Shown here: positions 56,167 to 64,000 of the stretch, piece by piece
Numbering within the stretch: the stretch's first letter is position 1
Layout of the letters: every line of letters starts with the position of its first letter
NCBI GenBank assembly: GCA_052161645.1
Contig: CP197414.1
Origin: Laterigemmans sp052161645
GTDB lineage: Bacteria; Planctomycetota; Planctomycetia; Pirellulales; Pirellulaceae
Reading direction: 5' to 3' (one strand)
Length of the DNA stretch: 64,000 bases
Made by a program: the position numbers and the translations under genes
The notes under the pieces: model-generated
The model's input: only the letters and a program-made list of their open reading frames with translations
The model's database searches: none
What the model was told of the DNA's origin: nothing

Positions 56167-56556
56167 TCAATTAATTTCTATGGCAGTGGAAAACTTAAAT
56201 CCACACTCAAATGAATGCTCGGTCAGCAAGCGACACCTCAAGCATCTTGCCATGACTGGATCAATATCCAAGTGCTCGCGGTCAAATTCCAGCAAGAAGA
56301 AATCTCCCACCCAAATTGGCCGGTCCAACACTAATTGACAGCCCCCCTCTGAGATATCAGCAGAAGTCGCGGGAATCGCTTCCACGTGACGCTCGCTGGC
56401 GTTACCGGGCCGCAACAAGACCGAGATTCGCAACTCGAGACGACTCGACGTTCGTTGGCTAAGTACACTTGCTGGGGTATTGGCTTTGAGCTGCATAAGC
56501 AACCCCCAGACATCATCATCAACGCCCGCCTCGTTTGTCTGACTTAATCCAAACAT
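56167..56556 (-). CDS. PilZ-domain c-di-GMP receptor
   Basis: 129 residues. The PilZ motifs are present and intact: RTSSR (R35-R39, the RxxxR part) and DISEGG (D67, S69, G72, the (D/N)xSxxG part), so c-di-GMP binding is expected. The remainder is the six-stranded PilZ barrel with ECGFKFS near the end. It is followed by the GAF-HlyD gene after 11 nt and lies 319 nt downstream of the giant adhesin gene on the same strand, so it probably gives this locus cyclic-di-GMP control. Confidence 0.85.
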   Translation of the reverse strand: MFGLSQTNEAGVDDDVWGLLMQLKANTPASVLSQRTSSRLELRISVLLRPGNASERHVEAIPATSADISEGGCQLVLDRPIWVGDFFLLEFDREHLDIDPVMARCLRCRLLTEHSFECGFKFSTAIEIN

Positions 56557-56875
56557 TTGTCGTCCCGTTCAATTCTGCCCCGTTAATGCTCGCCGCGACT
56601 CTTCGACCACATCTGGTCGAACCTATCCACAGACAGATGCCCGCTCGTCCGCCGGTCGCAGGCTCCCCTGCGCGTCAGATAGGTTTGCACGGAATATTGA
56701 CGACGAAGCTCAACGATTGCAGGTCGAGGAGCAAGCCGCCACAAGAGCCTAGGTCACAGCGAGCTGACCGGCAAAAAAGATAACGTTGCCCACCAAGCTG
56801 ATACCGCGATCTGGACTACTACAATCAGTACAACCGTTAATCCCGGGCACAATTGGCTTGGCTCCAGCGTGCTTA
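56557..56875. other. Spacer between the giant adhesin stop and the PilZ gene
   Basis: No gene seen. It contains an 8-bp palindrome (56602-56621) and a second hairpin, CGCAGG (56657-56662)/CCTGCG (56667-56672) with a CTCC loop. Neither is followed by a T-run on the reverse strand, so no intrinsic terminator is evident. The PilZ-GAF-M50 genes may have their own promoter here. Confidence 0.5.
56602..56621 (-). promoter_or_regulatory. Perfect 8-bp palindrome upstream of the PilZ gene
   Basis: TTCGACCA (56602-56609) and TGGTCGAA (56614-56621) are separated by a 4-nt centre, CATC. It lies 46-65 nt upstream of the PilZ start. A dimeric regulator site or a leader hairpin are both possible. Confidence 0.4.
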
Positions 56876-59800
56876 CTATTTCTCTTGCTCACGTCCGCGG
56901 CGAACCGTTTCCGGCAATCGAGGTCCCGCCAAATCAGCGATACCGCTCCAAGACCTCATCAGTGCCCAAAGCACTCCAAAGCTGCCCTTCGGCCTCGCTT
57001 GGCTTGACTCTTCGCTTCGCTGGTAATCATTAAAAGCGGCTAGATGCTGGTTTGCTCCAACTTGCGACTCATTCGCCGATCCGTTGGCTCGAACTTTGAG
57101 CAGATCTTCTTCCCAGCTGATCTGCTCAATATCAAATGCGTTCAACTCTCTCCATTGGCCAGATTGTTCACGTGTCAAGGATAACAATTCGGCGTCTATC
57201 TGAAAGTCCAAAGCGGCGATGGACTGGTCATCGAGTTCGCGCCAATCTCTTGGTCTATCAGCACCTACTTCGGGAGATGATTCGTTTCCAGCATCCTCAG
57301 TGTTCACGCCAACCGCACCAACTAACGAATAACTCGCATCCATTGGTTCCGCAACTGCCTCACGGTTTGATTCTTGACCAACGTCTTCCGTGGCGGTCGA
57401 CTGCGAATCAGCCGACGATTTATCACCAGTGTCAGAGGTTTCAGGCAACTCAACAAGCAGTTCGGTGATGGTAACACTTAGCTCACTTGCCACCGTAACC
57501 TGTTCTTGAGTCTCCAACTCAGTTGTCGTCGCACTGATTTGCAAGGAAAAATTCCCGTTGGATCCCGCTGGTGGAATGATGCCCAACTGTTGCCAAGACC
57601 AATCTGTGATATCAACGGATGTCGTTCCCGCTCTACTAACAAACCGATTGACGCCATCAGTCAGTGTTGCACCGACGGGAATTTGGCTAATGTGCAAAGC
57701 CAAATTTTCTGAGCCGTCGGTATCAACTAGTTCCGCCATGACAGACAGTTTGATCAAGGTATCCTGCGTGCCGAAAGCGTCAGCTACAAGAATTTGAGCA
57801 GCGTCGGTTGCCGCGGTAAAATGTACCTGTACATCGACAGTCTGGTCCACCGAATCAGAGAGGCTTGTCACTAGCTCAATTTTCGCATCGACAACGCCGG
57901 AAAAATGCTCGGGAGGCGAGATCACCAAGCCCGCCAAGTTCCACTGCTGAACATCAATAATGGCGGATGGATCGGTAATCAATGCGTGATGATGCGACGA
58001 ATCCGAAAGGATCGTGCCGACCGGCAGTCCACTGACTCGCAGCTCAACAACAGTCTCTCCTCGAACATCCACGGGATCAATGGTGATCGGCCAAGCTTGT
58101 GGCGAATCCTCAATCCCATGAACTTCAGGGACTCTGAGGACCATTGCATCTCGCTGACCGTGGATTGTGAGCTGCAACTCCCCGCGGTTGCTCGCCCCAT
58201 CCGAATCAACAACGGTGTACTGAATATGAACCAGAGCCGTTTCTCCAAGGGCAAGTCCTTGATAATGCTGACCAGGGCGGTACTCAATGCGGTTGTTAAC
58301 GATACGCACATCGCCTGAACCAGCTGCTACCTCCGCAGAGGCAACGATCAAGGTGTCGGTTGCATCAGCATCAACGTCGTTTGCGAGCACTTCAAAGCTG
58401 CGAATTTCATCTTCTGTCAAATTGCCATAATCTTGCACAGCCACCGGGCCATCGTTAGTGCCCGAAACGGTGATCGTAACGGTAGCTTGCGAGGTGGCAT
58501 TGTTGTTGTCGGTCACTTCGTAAACAAAGGTTACATCGCGAGTTTCACCGGCAGCCAAATCTTGGAAGTCCGCTCCCGGATCAAACGAGTAAGAACCGTC
58601 GGCGTTGACGGTAGCCGAACCTTCGGACGTATTGGAAACCAACGCGTAGGCATGCGTGTCGCTCATGTCGGCATCGGTTTCGGATAATTGTCCGGTCAGA
58701 GCTGAACCATCTTCAATCGCCATGTTGACTCCTGACTGGGCAACTGGACCGTCATTGGTGCCGGAGACCGTGATCGTTACGGTTGCTTGTGAAGTCGCAT
58801 TGTTATTGTCAGTGACTTCGTAAACGAAGGTCACGTCACGAGTTTCACCAACGGCCAGCTCTTGGAAGTCGGCTCCTGGATCGAATGAATACGAACCATC
58901 GAAATTGACTGAGGCGGTACCTTCGGCCGTGTTCGTGATCAATGCGTACGTGTGCGTATCACTGGTGTCTGCGTCGGTTTCGGTCAGTTGACCAGTCACA
59001 ACCGAGCCATCTTCAATCGCCGCGTTGACTCCTGACTGGGCAACTGGACCGTCATTGGTGCCGGAGACCGTAATTGTTACGGTTGCTTGTGAAGTCGCAT
59101 TGTTGTTGTCGGTGACTTCGTAAACAAACGTCACATCACGAGTTTCACCAATGGCCAAATCTTGGAAGTCAGTTCCCGGATCGAACGTGTAACTACCATC
59201 GGAATTGACTGCGGCAGAACCTTCGGCAGTATTGGAGATCAAGGCGTAAGTGTGAGTATCGCTAGTATCGGCATCGGTTTCGGTCAGTTGACCAGTCACA
59301 ACCGAGCCCTCTTCAATCGCCGCGTTGACGCCGGACTGTGCCACCGGACCGTCATTGGTGCCCGAAACCGTAATCGTCACGGTCGCTTGCGAGCTGGCGT
59401 TGTTGTTGTCGGTCACTTCGTAGACAAACGTCACGTCCCGAGTTTCACCAACAGCAAGATCTTGGAAGTCGCTTCCGGGATTGAACAAATAGGACCCATC
59501 CGAATTGACCGTGGCCGAGCCCTCAGCCGTGTTCGTGATCAAGGCATAAGTGTGCGTATCGCTGATGTCCGCATCGGTCTCAGTCAGTTGACCCGTAACT
59601 ACCGAACCATCTTCAACCGCTGTATTCACTCTGGTTTGAGCCACTGGACCATCGTTGGTGCCCGAAACGGTGATCGTGACTGTCGCTTGCGATGTGGCGT
59701 TGTTATTGTCGGTTACTTCATAGACGAAGGTCACGTCCCGAGTTTCGCCAACAGCCAGATCTTGGAAGTCATTTCCCGGATCAAACGAATATGAACCGTC

Positions 59801-62800
59801 GGCGTTGACCGTGGCAGTGCCTTCCGCAGTGTTGGTAATCAAAGCGTAGGTATGCGTGTCACTGGTATCGACGTCTGTTTCAGTCAGTTGGCCCGTGACA
59901 ACCGAACCATCTTCGACCGCCGTGTTGACGCCCGACTGAGCCACCGGTCCATCGTTCGTTCCCGAAACCGTGATCGTGACCGTCGCCTGCGAGGTCGCGT
60001 TGTTGTTGTCGGTCACTTCGTAAACGAAAGATACATCGCGGGTTTCGCCAACAGCAAGATCTTGGAAGTCAGCACCCGGATCGAATGAATAAGAACCATC
60101 GGCATTGACAGTGGCAGTGCCTTCCGCAGTGTTGGCAATCAAAGCGTAGGTGTGCGTATCGCTGGTGTCCGCATCGGTCTCAGTCAGTTGACCAGTCACT
60201 ACCGAACCATCTTCGACCGCCGTGTTCACTCCGGACTGAGCAACGGGGCCGTCGTTAGAGCCAGAGACCGTGATTGTGACCGTCGCCTGTGAGGTCGCGT
60301 TGTTATTGTCGGTTACTTCGTAGACGAAGGTCACGTCCCGAGTTTCACCAACGGCCATATCTTGGAAGTCACTGCCTGGATCAAACGAATACGAACCATC
60401 GGCATTGACCGTTGCCGAACCTTCCGACGTATTGGTGATCAACGCGTAAGTATGCGTGTCGCTCGTATCCGCATCGGTTTCAGTCAGCTGACCGGTGACA
60501 ACTGAACCATCTTCAATCGCCGTGTTCACTCCGGACTGAGCCACTGGCCCGTCGTTGGTACCGGAGACAGTAATCGTCACAGTCGCCTGCGAAGTGGCAA
60601 TGTTATTGTCAGCCACTTCGTAGACGAAGGTCACGTCGCGGGTTTCACCGACAGCCAGATCTTGGAAGTCAGACCCCGGACTAAACGAGTAAGAGCCATC
60701 CGAATTGACAGTGGCGGAACCTTCGGACGTGTTGGTGATCAATGCATAAGTATGCGTGTCGCTGGTGTCCGCATCGGTCTCAGTCAGCTGTCCGGTAACC
60801 ACCGAACCATCTTCAACCCCCGTATTCGCACCCGATTGAGCCACCGGCCCGTCGTTAGAGCCAGAGACCGTGATTGTGACCGTCGCCTGTGAGGTCGCGT
60901 TGTTATTGTCGGTTACTTCGTAGACGAAGGTCACGTCGCGGGTTTCGCCAACAGCCAAGTCTTGGAAGTCATTTCCCGGATCAAACGAATACGAACCATC
61001 GGCATTGACCGTTGCCAAACCTTCCGATGTATTGGTGATCAACGCGTAGGTGTGCGTGTCACTGGTGTCAGCATCCGTCTCAGTCAGCTGTCCGGTAACC
61101 ACCGAACCATCTTCGACCGCCGTATGCACACCCGACTGAGCCACCGGCCCGTCGTTAGTGCCGGAGACGGTGATCGTGACCGTCGCCTGCGAAGTGGCGC
61201 TGTTGTTATCCGTGACTTCGTACACAAACGTCACGTCGCGGGTTTCACCGACAGCCAGATCTTGGAAGTCAGACCCCGGATTGAATGAATAGCTTCCATC
61301 AGCGTTGACCGTTGCCAATCCTTCCGCAGTGTTGGTAATCAACGCATAGGTATGCGTGTCACTGGTATCGACGTCCGTTTCAGTCAGCTGGCCCGTGACA
61401 ACCGAACCATCTTCGACCGCAGTGTTCACTCCGGACTGAGCAACGGGGCCGTCGTTAGAGCCAGAGACCGTGATTGTGACCGTCGCTTGCGAGGTGGCAG
61501 TGTTGTTATCGGTCACCTCGTAGACGAAGGTCACGTCCCGAGTCTCGCCAACAGCCAGATCTTGGAAGTCATTTCCCGGATCAAACGAATATGAACCGTC
61601 GGCGTTGACCGTGGCAGTGCCTTCCGCAGTGTTGGCAATCAAAGCGTAGGTGTGCGTGTCGCTGGTGTCCGCATCGGTCTCAGTCAGCTGTCCGGTAACC
61701 ACCGAACCATCTTCAACCCCCGTATTCACACCCGATTGAGCCACCGGCCCGTCGTTAGAGCCAGAGACCGTGATTGTGACCGTCGCCTGTGAGGTCGCGT
61801 TGTTGTTGTCGGTCACTTCGTAAACGAAAGATACATCGCGAGTTTCACCAACGGCAAGATCTTGGAAGTCAGCACCCGGATCGAATGAATAAGAACCATC
61901 GGCATTGACAGTGGCAGTGCCTTCCGCAGTGTTGGCAATCAAAGCGTAGGTGTGCGTATCGCTGGTGTCCGCATCGGTCTCAGTCAGCTGGCCCGTGACA
62001 ACAGAGCCATCTTCGACCGCCGTGTTGACGCCGGACTGAGCCACTGGCCCATCGTTAGTGCCAAAGACCGTGATTGTGACCGTCGCCTGTGAGGTCGCGT
62101 TGTTGTTGTCGGTTACTTCGTAGACGAAGGTTACATCACGGGTTTCGCCAACAGCCAAATCCTGGAAGTCGCTTCCGGGATTGAAAGAGTATGAGCCATT
62201 AGTATTGACAATGGCCAAACCTTCAACCGTGTTGGATATCAGCGCATAAGTATGCGTGTCGCCGGTATCGGCGTCTGTTTCAGTCAACTGGCCCGTAACA
62301 ACCGAACCATCTTCGACCGCAGTGTTCACTCCGGACTGAGCAACGGGGCCGTCGTTAGAGCCAGAGACCGTGATTGTGACGGTCGCTTGCGAGGTGGCGT
62401 TGTTGTTGTCGGTCACTTCGTAAACGAAAGATACATCGCGGGTTTCGCCAACAGCAAGATCTTGGAAGTCGCTTCCGGGATTGAACAAATAGGACCCAGC
62501 CGAATTGACCGTGGCCGAGCCCTCAGCCGTGTTCGTGATCAAGGCATAAGTGTGCGTATCGCTGATGTCCGCATCGGTCTCAGTCAGTTGACCCGTAACT
62601 ACCGAACCATCTTCAACCGCTGTATTCACTCTGGTTTGAGCCACTGGACCATCGTTGGTGCCCGAAACGGTGATCGTGACTGTCGCTTGCGATGTGGCGT
62701 TGTTATTGTCGGTTACTTCATAGACGAAGGTCACGTCCCGAGTTTCGCCAACAGCCAGATCTTGGAAGTCATTTCCCGGATCAAACGAATATGAACCGTC

Positions 62801-64000
62801 GGCGTTGACCGTGGCAGTGCCTTCCGCAGTGTTGGTAATCAAAGCGTAGGTATGCGTGTCACTGGTATCGACGTCTGTTTCAGTCAGTTGGCCCGTGACA
62901 ACCGAACCATCTTCGACCGCCGTGTTGACGCCCGACTGAGCCACCGGTCCATCGTTCGTTCCCGAAACCGTGATCGTGACCGTCGCCTGCGAGGTCGCGT
63001 TGTTGTTGTCGGTCACTTCGTAAACGAAAGATACATCGCGGGTTTCGCCAACAGCAAGATCTTGGAAGTCAGCACCCGGATCGAATGAATAAGAACCATC
63101 GGCATTGACAGTGGCAGTGCCTTCCGCAGTGTTGGCAATCAAAGCGTAGGTGTGCGTATCGCTGGTGTCCGCATCGGTCTCAGTCAGTTGACCAGTCACT
63201 ACCGAACCATCTTCGACCGCCGTGTTCACTCCGGACTGAGCAACGGGGCCGTCGTTAGAGCCAGAGACCGTGATTGTGACCGTCGCTTGCGAGGTGGCAT
63301 TGTTGTTATCGGTCACCTCGTAGACGAAGGTCACGTCCCGAGTCTCGCCAACAGCCAGATCTTGGAAGTCATTTCCCGGATCAAACGAATATGAACCGTC
63401 GGCGTTGACCGTGGCAGTGCCTTCCGCAGTGTTGGCAATCAAAGCGTAGGTGTGCGTGTCGCTGGTGTCCGCATCGGTCTCAGTCAGCTGTCCGGTAACC
63501 ACCGAACCATCTTCAACCCCCGTATTCACACCCGATTGAGCCACCGGCCCGTCGTTAGAGCCAGAGACCGTGATTGTGACCGTCGCCTGTGAGGTCGCGT
63601 TGTTGTTGTCGGTCACTTCGTAAACGAAAGATACATCGCGAGTTTCACCAACGGCAAGATCTTGGAAGTCAGCACCCGGATCGAATGAATAAGAACCATC
63701 GGCATTGACAGTGGCAGTGCCTTCCGCAGTGTTGGCAATCAAAGCGTAGGTGTGCGTATCGCTGGTGTCCGCATCGGTCTCAGTCAGCTGGCCCGTGACA
63801 ACAGAGCCATCTTCGACCGCCGTGTTGACGCCGGACTGAGCCACTGGCCCATCGTTGGTGCCCGAAACCGTGATCGTTACGGTAGCTTGCGATGTGGCAT
63901 TGTTGTTGTCGGTTACTTCGTAGACGAAGGTCACGTCCCGAGTTTCACCAACGGCAAGATCTTGGAAGTCAGCACCCGGATCGAATGAGTATGACCCGTC
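56876..64000 (-). CDS. Giant VCBS-repeat surface protein/adhesin, N-terminus outside window
   Basis: 2374 residues visible; the frame is open to base 64000. From the window edge to about 58441 it consists of ~100-residue VCBS repeats: EDGSVVTGQLTETDADTSDTHTY, ATVNADGSYSFDPG, FVYEVTDNNNATSQATVTITVSG and NDGPVAQSGVNT. C-terminal to them are more divergent cadherin/Ig-like modules (about 57400-58440, including a NLTEDEIRSFEVLANDVDADATDTL segment), a Ser/Glu/Asp-rich spacer and a final part ending GVLWALMRSWSGIADL...RRGREQEK. No sortase-type signal with a following membrane helix is present. It is probably a secreted adhesin or biofilm matrix protein, exported through an unusual apparatus encoded downstream (PilZ, GAF-HlyD, M50-HlyD). 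Confidence 0.92.
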   Translation of the reverse strand, partial: DGSYSFDPGADFQDLAVGETRDVTFVYEVTDNNNATSQATVTITVSGTNDGPVAQSGVNTAVEDGSVVTGQLTETDADTSDTHTYALIANTAEGTATVNADGSYSFDPGADFQDLAVGETRDVSFVYEVTDNNNATSQATVTITVSGSNDGPVAQSGVNTGVEDGSVVTGQLTETDADTSDTHTYALIANTAEGTATVNADGSYSFDPGNDFQDLAVGETRDVTFVYEVTDNNNATSQATVTITVSGSNDGPVAQSGVNTAVEDGSVVTGQLTETDADTSDTHTYALIANTAEGTATVNADGSYSFDPGADFQDLAVGETRDVSFVYEVTDNNNATSQATVTITVSGTNDGPVAQSGVNTAVEDGSVVTGQLTETDVDTSDTHTYALITNTAEGTATVNADGSYSFDPGNDFQDLAVGETRDVTFVYEVTDNNNATSQATVTITVSGTNDGPVAQTRVNTAVEDGSVVTGQLTETDADISDTHTYALITNTAEGSATVNSAGSYLFNPGSDFQDLAVGETRDVSFVYEVTDNNNATSQATVTITVSGSNDGPVAQSGVNTAVEDGSVVTGQLTETDADTGDTHTYALISNTVEGLAIVNTNGSYSFNPGSDFQDLAVGETRDVTFVYEVTDNNNATSQATVTITVFGTNDGPVAQSGVNTAVEDGSVVTGQLTETDADTSDTHTYALIANTAEGTATVNADGSYSFDPGADFQDLAVGETRDVSFVYEVTDNNNATSQATVTITVSGSNDGPVAQSGVNTGVEDGSVVTGQLTETDADTSDTHTYALIANTAEGTATVNADGSYSFDPGNDFQDLAVGETRDVTFVYEVTDNNTATSQATVTITVSGSNDGPVAQSGVNTAVEDGSVVTGQLTETDVDTSDTHTYALITNTAEGLATVNADGSYSFNPGSDFQDLAVGETRDVTFVYEVTDNNSATSQATVTITVSGTNDGPVAQSGVHTAVEDGSVVTGQLTETDADTSDTHTYALITNTSEGLATVNADGSYSFDPGNDFQDLAVGETRDVTFVYEVTDNNNATSQATVTITVSGSNDGPVAQSGANTGVEDGSVVTGQLTETDADTSDTHTYALITNTSEGSATVNSDGSYSFSPGSDFQDLAVGETRDVTFVYEVADNNIATSQATVTITVSGTNDGPVAQSGVNTAIEDGSVVTGQLTETDADTSDTHTYALITNTSEGSATVNADGSYSFDPGSDFQDMAVGETRDVTFVYEVTDNNNATSQATVTITVSGSNDGPVAQSGVNTAVEDGSVVTGQLTETDADTSDTHTYALIANTAEGTATVNADGSYSFDPGADFQDLAVGETRDVSFVYEVTDNNNATSQATVTITVSGTNDGPVAQSGVNTAVEDGSVVTGQLTETDVDTSDTHTYALITNTAEGTATVNADGSYSFDPGNDFQDLAVGETRDVTFVYEVTDNNNATSQATVTITVSGTNDGPVAQTRVNTAVEDGSVVTGQLTETDADISDTHTYALITNTAEGSATVNSDGSYLFNPGSDFQDLAVGETRDVTFVYEVTDNNNASSQATVTITVSGTNDGPVAQSGVNAAIEEGSVVTGQLTETDADTSDTHTYALISNTAEGSAAVNSDGSYTFDPGTDFQDLAIGETRDVTFVYEVTDNNNATSQATVTITVSGTNDGPVAQSGVNAAIEDGSVVTGQLTETDADTSDTHTYALITNTAEGTASVNFDGSYSFDPGADFQELAVGETRDVTFVYEVTDNNNATSQATVTITVSGTNDGPVAQSGVNMAIEDGSALTGQLSETDADMSDTHAYALVSNTSEGSATVNADGSYSFDPGADFQDLAAGETRDVTFVYEVTDNNNATSQATVTITVSGTNDGPVAVQDYGNLTEDEIRSFEVLANDVDADATDTLIVASAEVAAGSGDVRIVNNRIEYRPGQHYQGLALGETALVHIQYTVVDSDGASNRGELQLTIHGQRDAMVLRVPEVHGIEDSPQAWPITIDPVDVRGETVVELRVSGLPVGTILSDSSHHHALITDPSAIIDVQQWNLAGLVISPPEHFSGVVDAKIELVTSLSDSVDQTVDVQVHFTAATDAAQILVADAFGTQDTLIKLSVMAELVDTDGSENLALHISQIPVGATLTDGVNRFVSRAGTTSVDITDWSWQQLGIIPPAGSNGNFSLQISATTTELETQEQVTVASELSVTITELLVELPETSDTGDKSSADSQSTATEDVGQESNREAVAEPMDASYSLVGAVGVNTEDAGNESSPEVGADRPRDWRELDDQSIAALDFQIDAELLSLTREQSGQWRELNAFDIEQISWEEDLLKVRANGSANESQVGANQHLAAFNDYQRSEESSQARPKGSFGVLWALMRSWSGIADLAGPRLPETVRRGREQEK
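58441..64000 (-). repeat. VCBS tandem array, 300-bp period, 18 full copies plus part of another
   Basis: Repeat boundaries fall exactly every 300 bp, from 58441 to 63841, with the last ~160 bases an incomplete copy. Units nearest the C-terminus (58441-59040) are the most diverged; central ones are nearly identical. Forward-strand ORFs of about 230-630 bp that recur every 300 bp are antisense artefacts of this array. Confidence 0.95.
62447..63286 (-). repeat. Block duplication within the VCBS array (offset 3,000 bp)
   Basis: 62447-63286 matches 59447-60286 with one mismatch seen (59499 T versus 62499 G). A second block, about 63232-63856, matches 61432-62056 (offset 1,800 bp) with one mismatch at 61500/63300. 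Both offsets are multiples of the 300-bp unit, so whole-repeat duplication or gene conversion is indicated. Confidence 0.9.

Noticed and set aside
56876..56920. LPETV near the adhesin C-terminus as a sortase motif
   Set aside because: The fifth residue is Val rather than Gly and there is no membrane helix after it; Gram-positive style sorting is not expected here.
59162..63988. Series of forward-strand ORFs of 230-630 bp over the repeat array
   Set aside because: They recur with the 300-bp repeat period, encode near-identical non-globular sequence, and lie antisense to a long well-supported frame.
58441..64000. CRISPR-like periodic repeat
   Set aside because: Repeats are 300 bp, coding and lack unique spacers; they encode VCBS domains.

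Overview
The window looks like a chromosomal segment of a planctomycete, most likely a Pirellula/Rhodopirellula-type member of the Pirellulales. This is inferred from gene content: a two-domain DUF1080 secreted hydrolase, a Hanks-type kinase, an ECF sigma factor with a membrane partner, a nucleoside-symporter MFS gene, a six-hairpin glycosidase, DUF2088 and YgfZ proteins, a very large VCBS-repeat surface protein and often weak Shine-Dalgarno sequences. No rRNA, tRNA, insertion sequence, prophage or CRISPR array was seen.

Layout. 1-5.2 kb: the 3' part of fumC, a strong terminator with a candidate small RNA, an orphan FixJ-type response regulator, an AsmA-like membrane protein and a DUF1080 protein. 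5.5-9.7 kb: rplU (without rpmA next to it), a Ser/Thr kinase, a CPA1-type antiporter with an RCK-like tail and a small membrane protein. 9.7-17.9 kb: an AGE-family epimerase, a sigma/anti-sigma-like pair, a DapA-family lyase, an M3 peptidase, mog, rarD and an Hpt protein. 18-27.7 kb: an LplT-like/PlsC-like lipid pair, aconitase (reverse), an XPB-helicase/Bax1-nuclease pair (reverse) and DAHP synthase. 27.7-38 kb: a lipoprotein, a LarA-like protein, YgfZ, a nucleoside symporter-like MFS protein, an MGH1-like glycosidase, an SppA-like protein that seems to lack both catalytic residues, and a secreted protein of unknown function.

38-51 kb: a MacB/LolD-type ABC exporter converges on a 3,567-residue NRPS with the order FAAL-PCP-C-A(Gly-like)-PCP-C-A(N-methyltransferase inserted)-PCP-TE. 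This predicts an N-acylated, N-methylated lipodipeptide. A divergent secreted protein of unknown function follows.

52-64 kb (all reverse): a giant VCBS-repeat protein (2,374 residues visible, N-terminus outside the window), a PilZ protein with intact c-di-GMP motifs, a GAF-TM-HlyD fusion and an M50-protease/HlyD fusion. I read this as a surface-adhesin locus with an unusual secretion or processing apparatus and c-di-GMP input. It is the best candidate for a poorly described system in the window. The adhesin array has an exact 300-bp period and recent block duplications at offsets of 3,000 and 1,800 bp.
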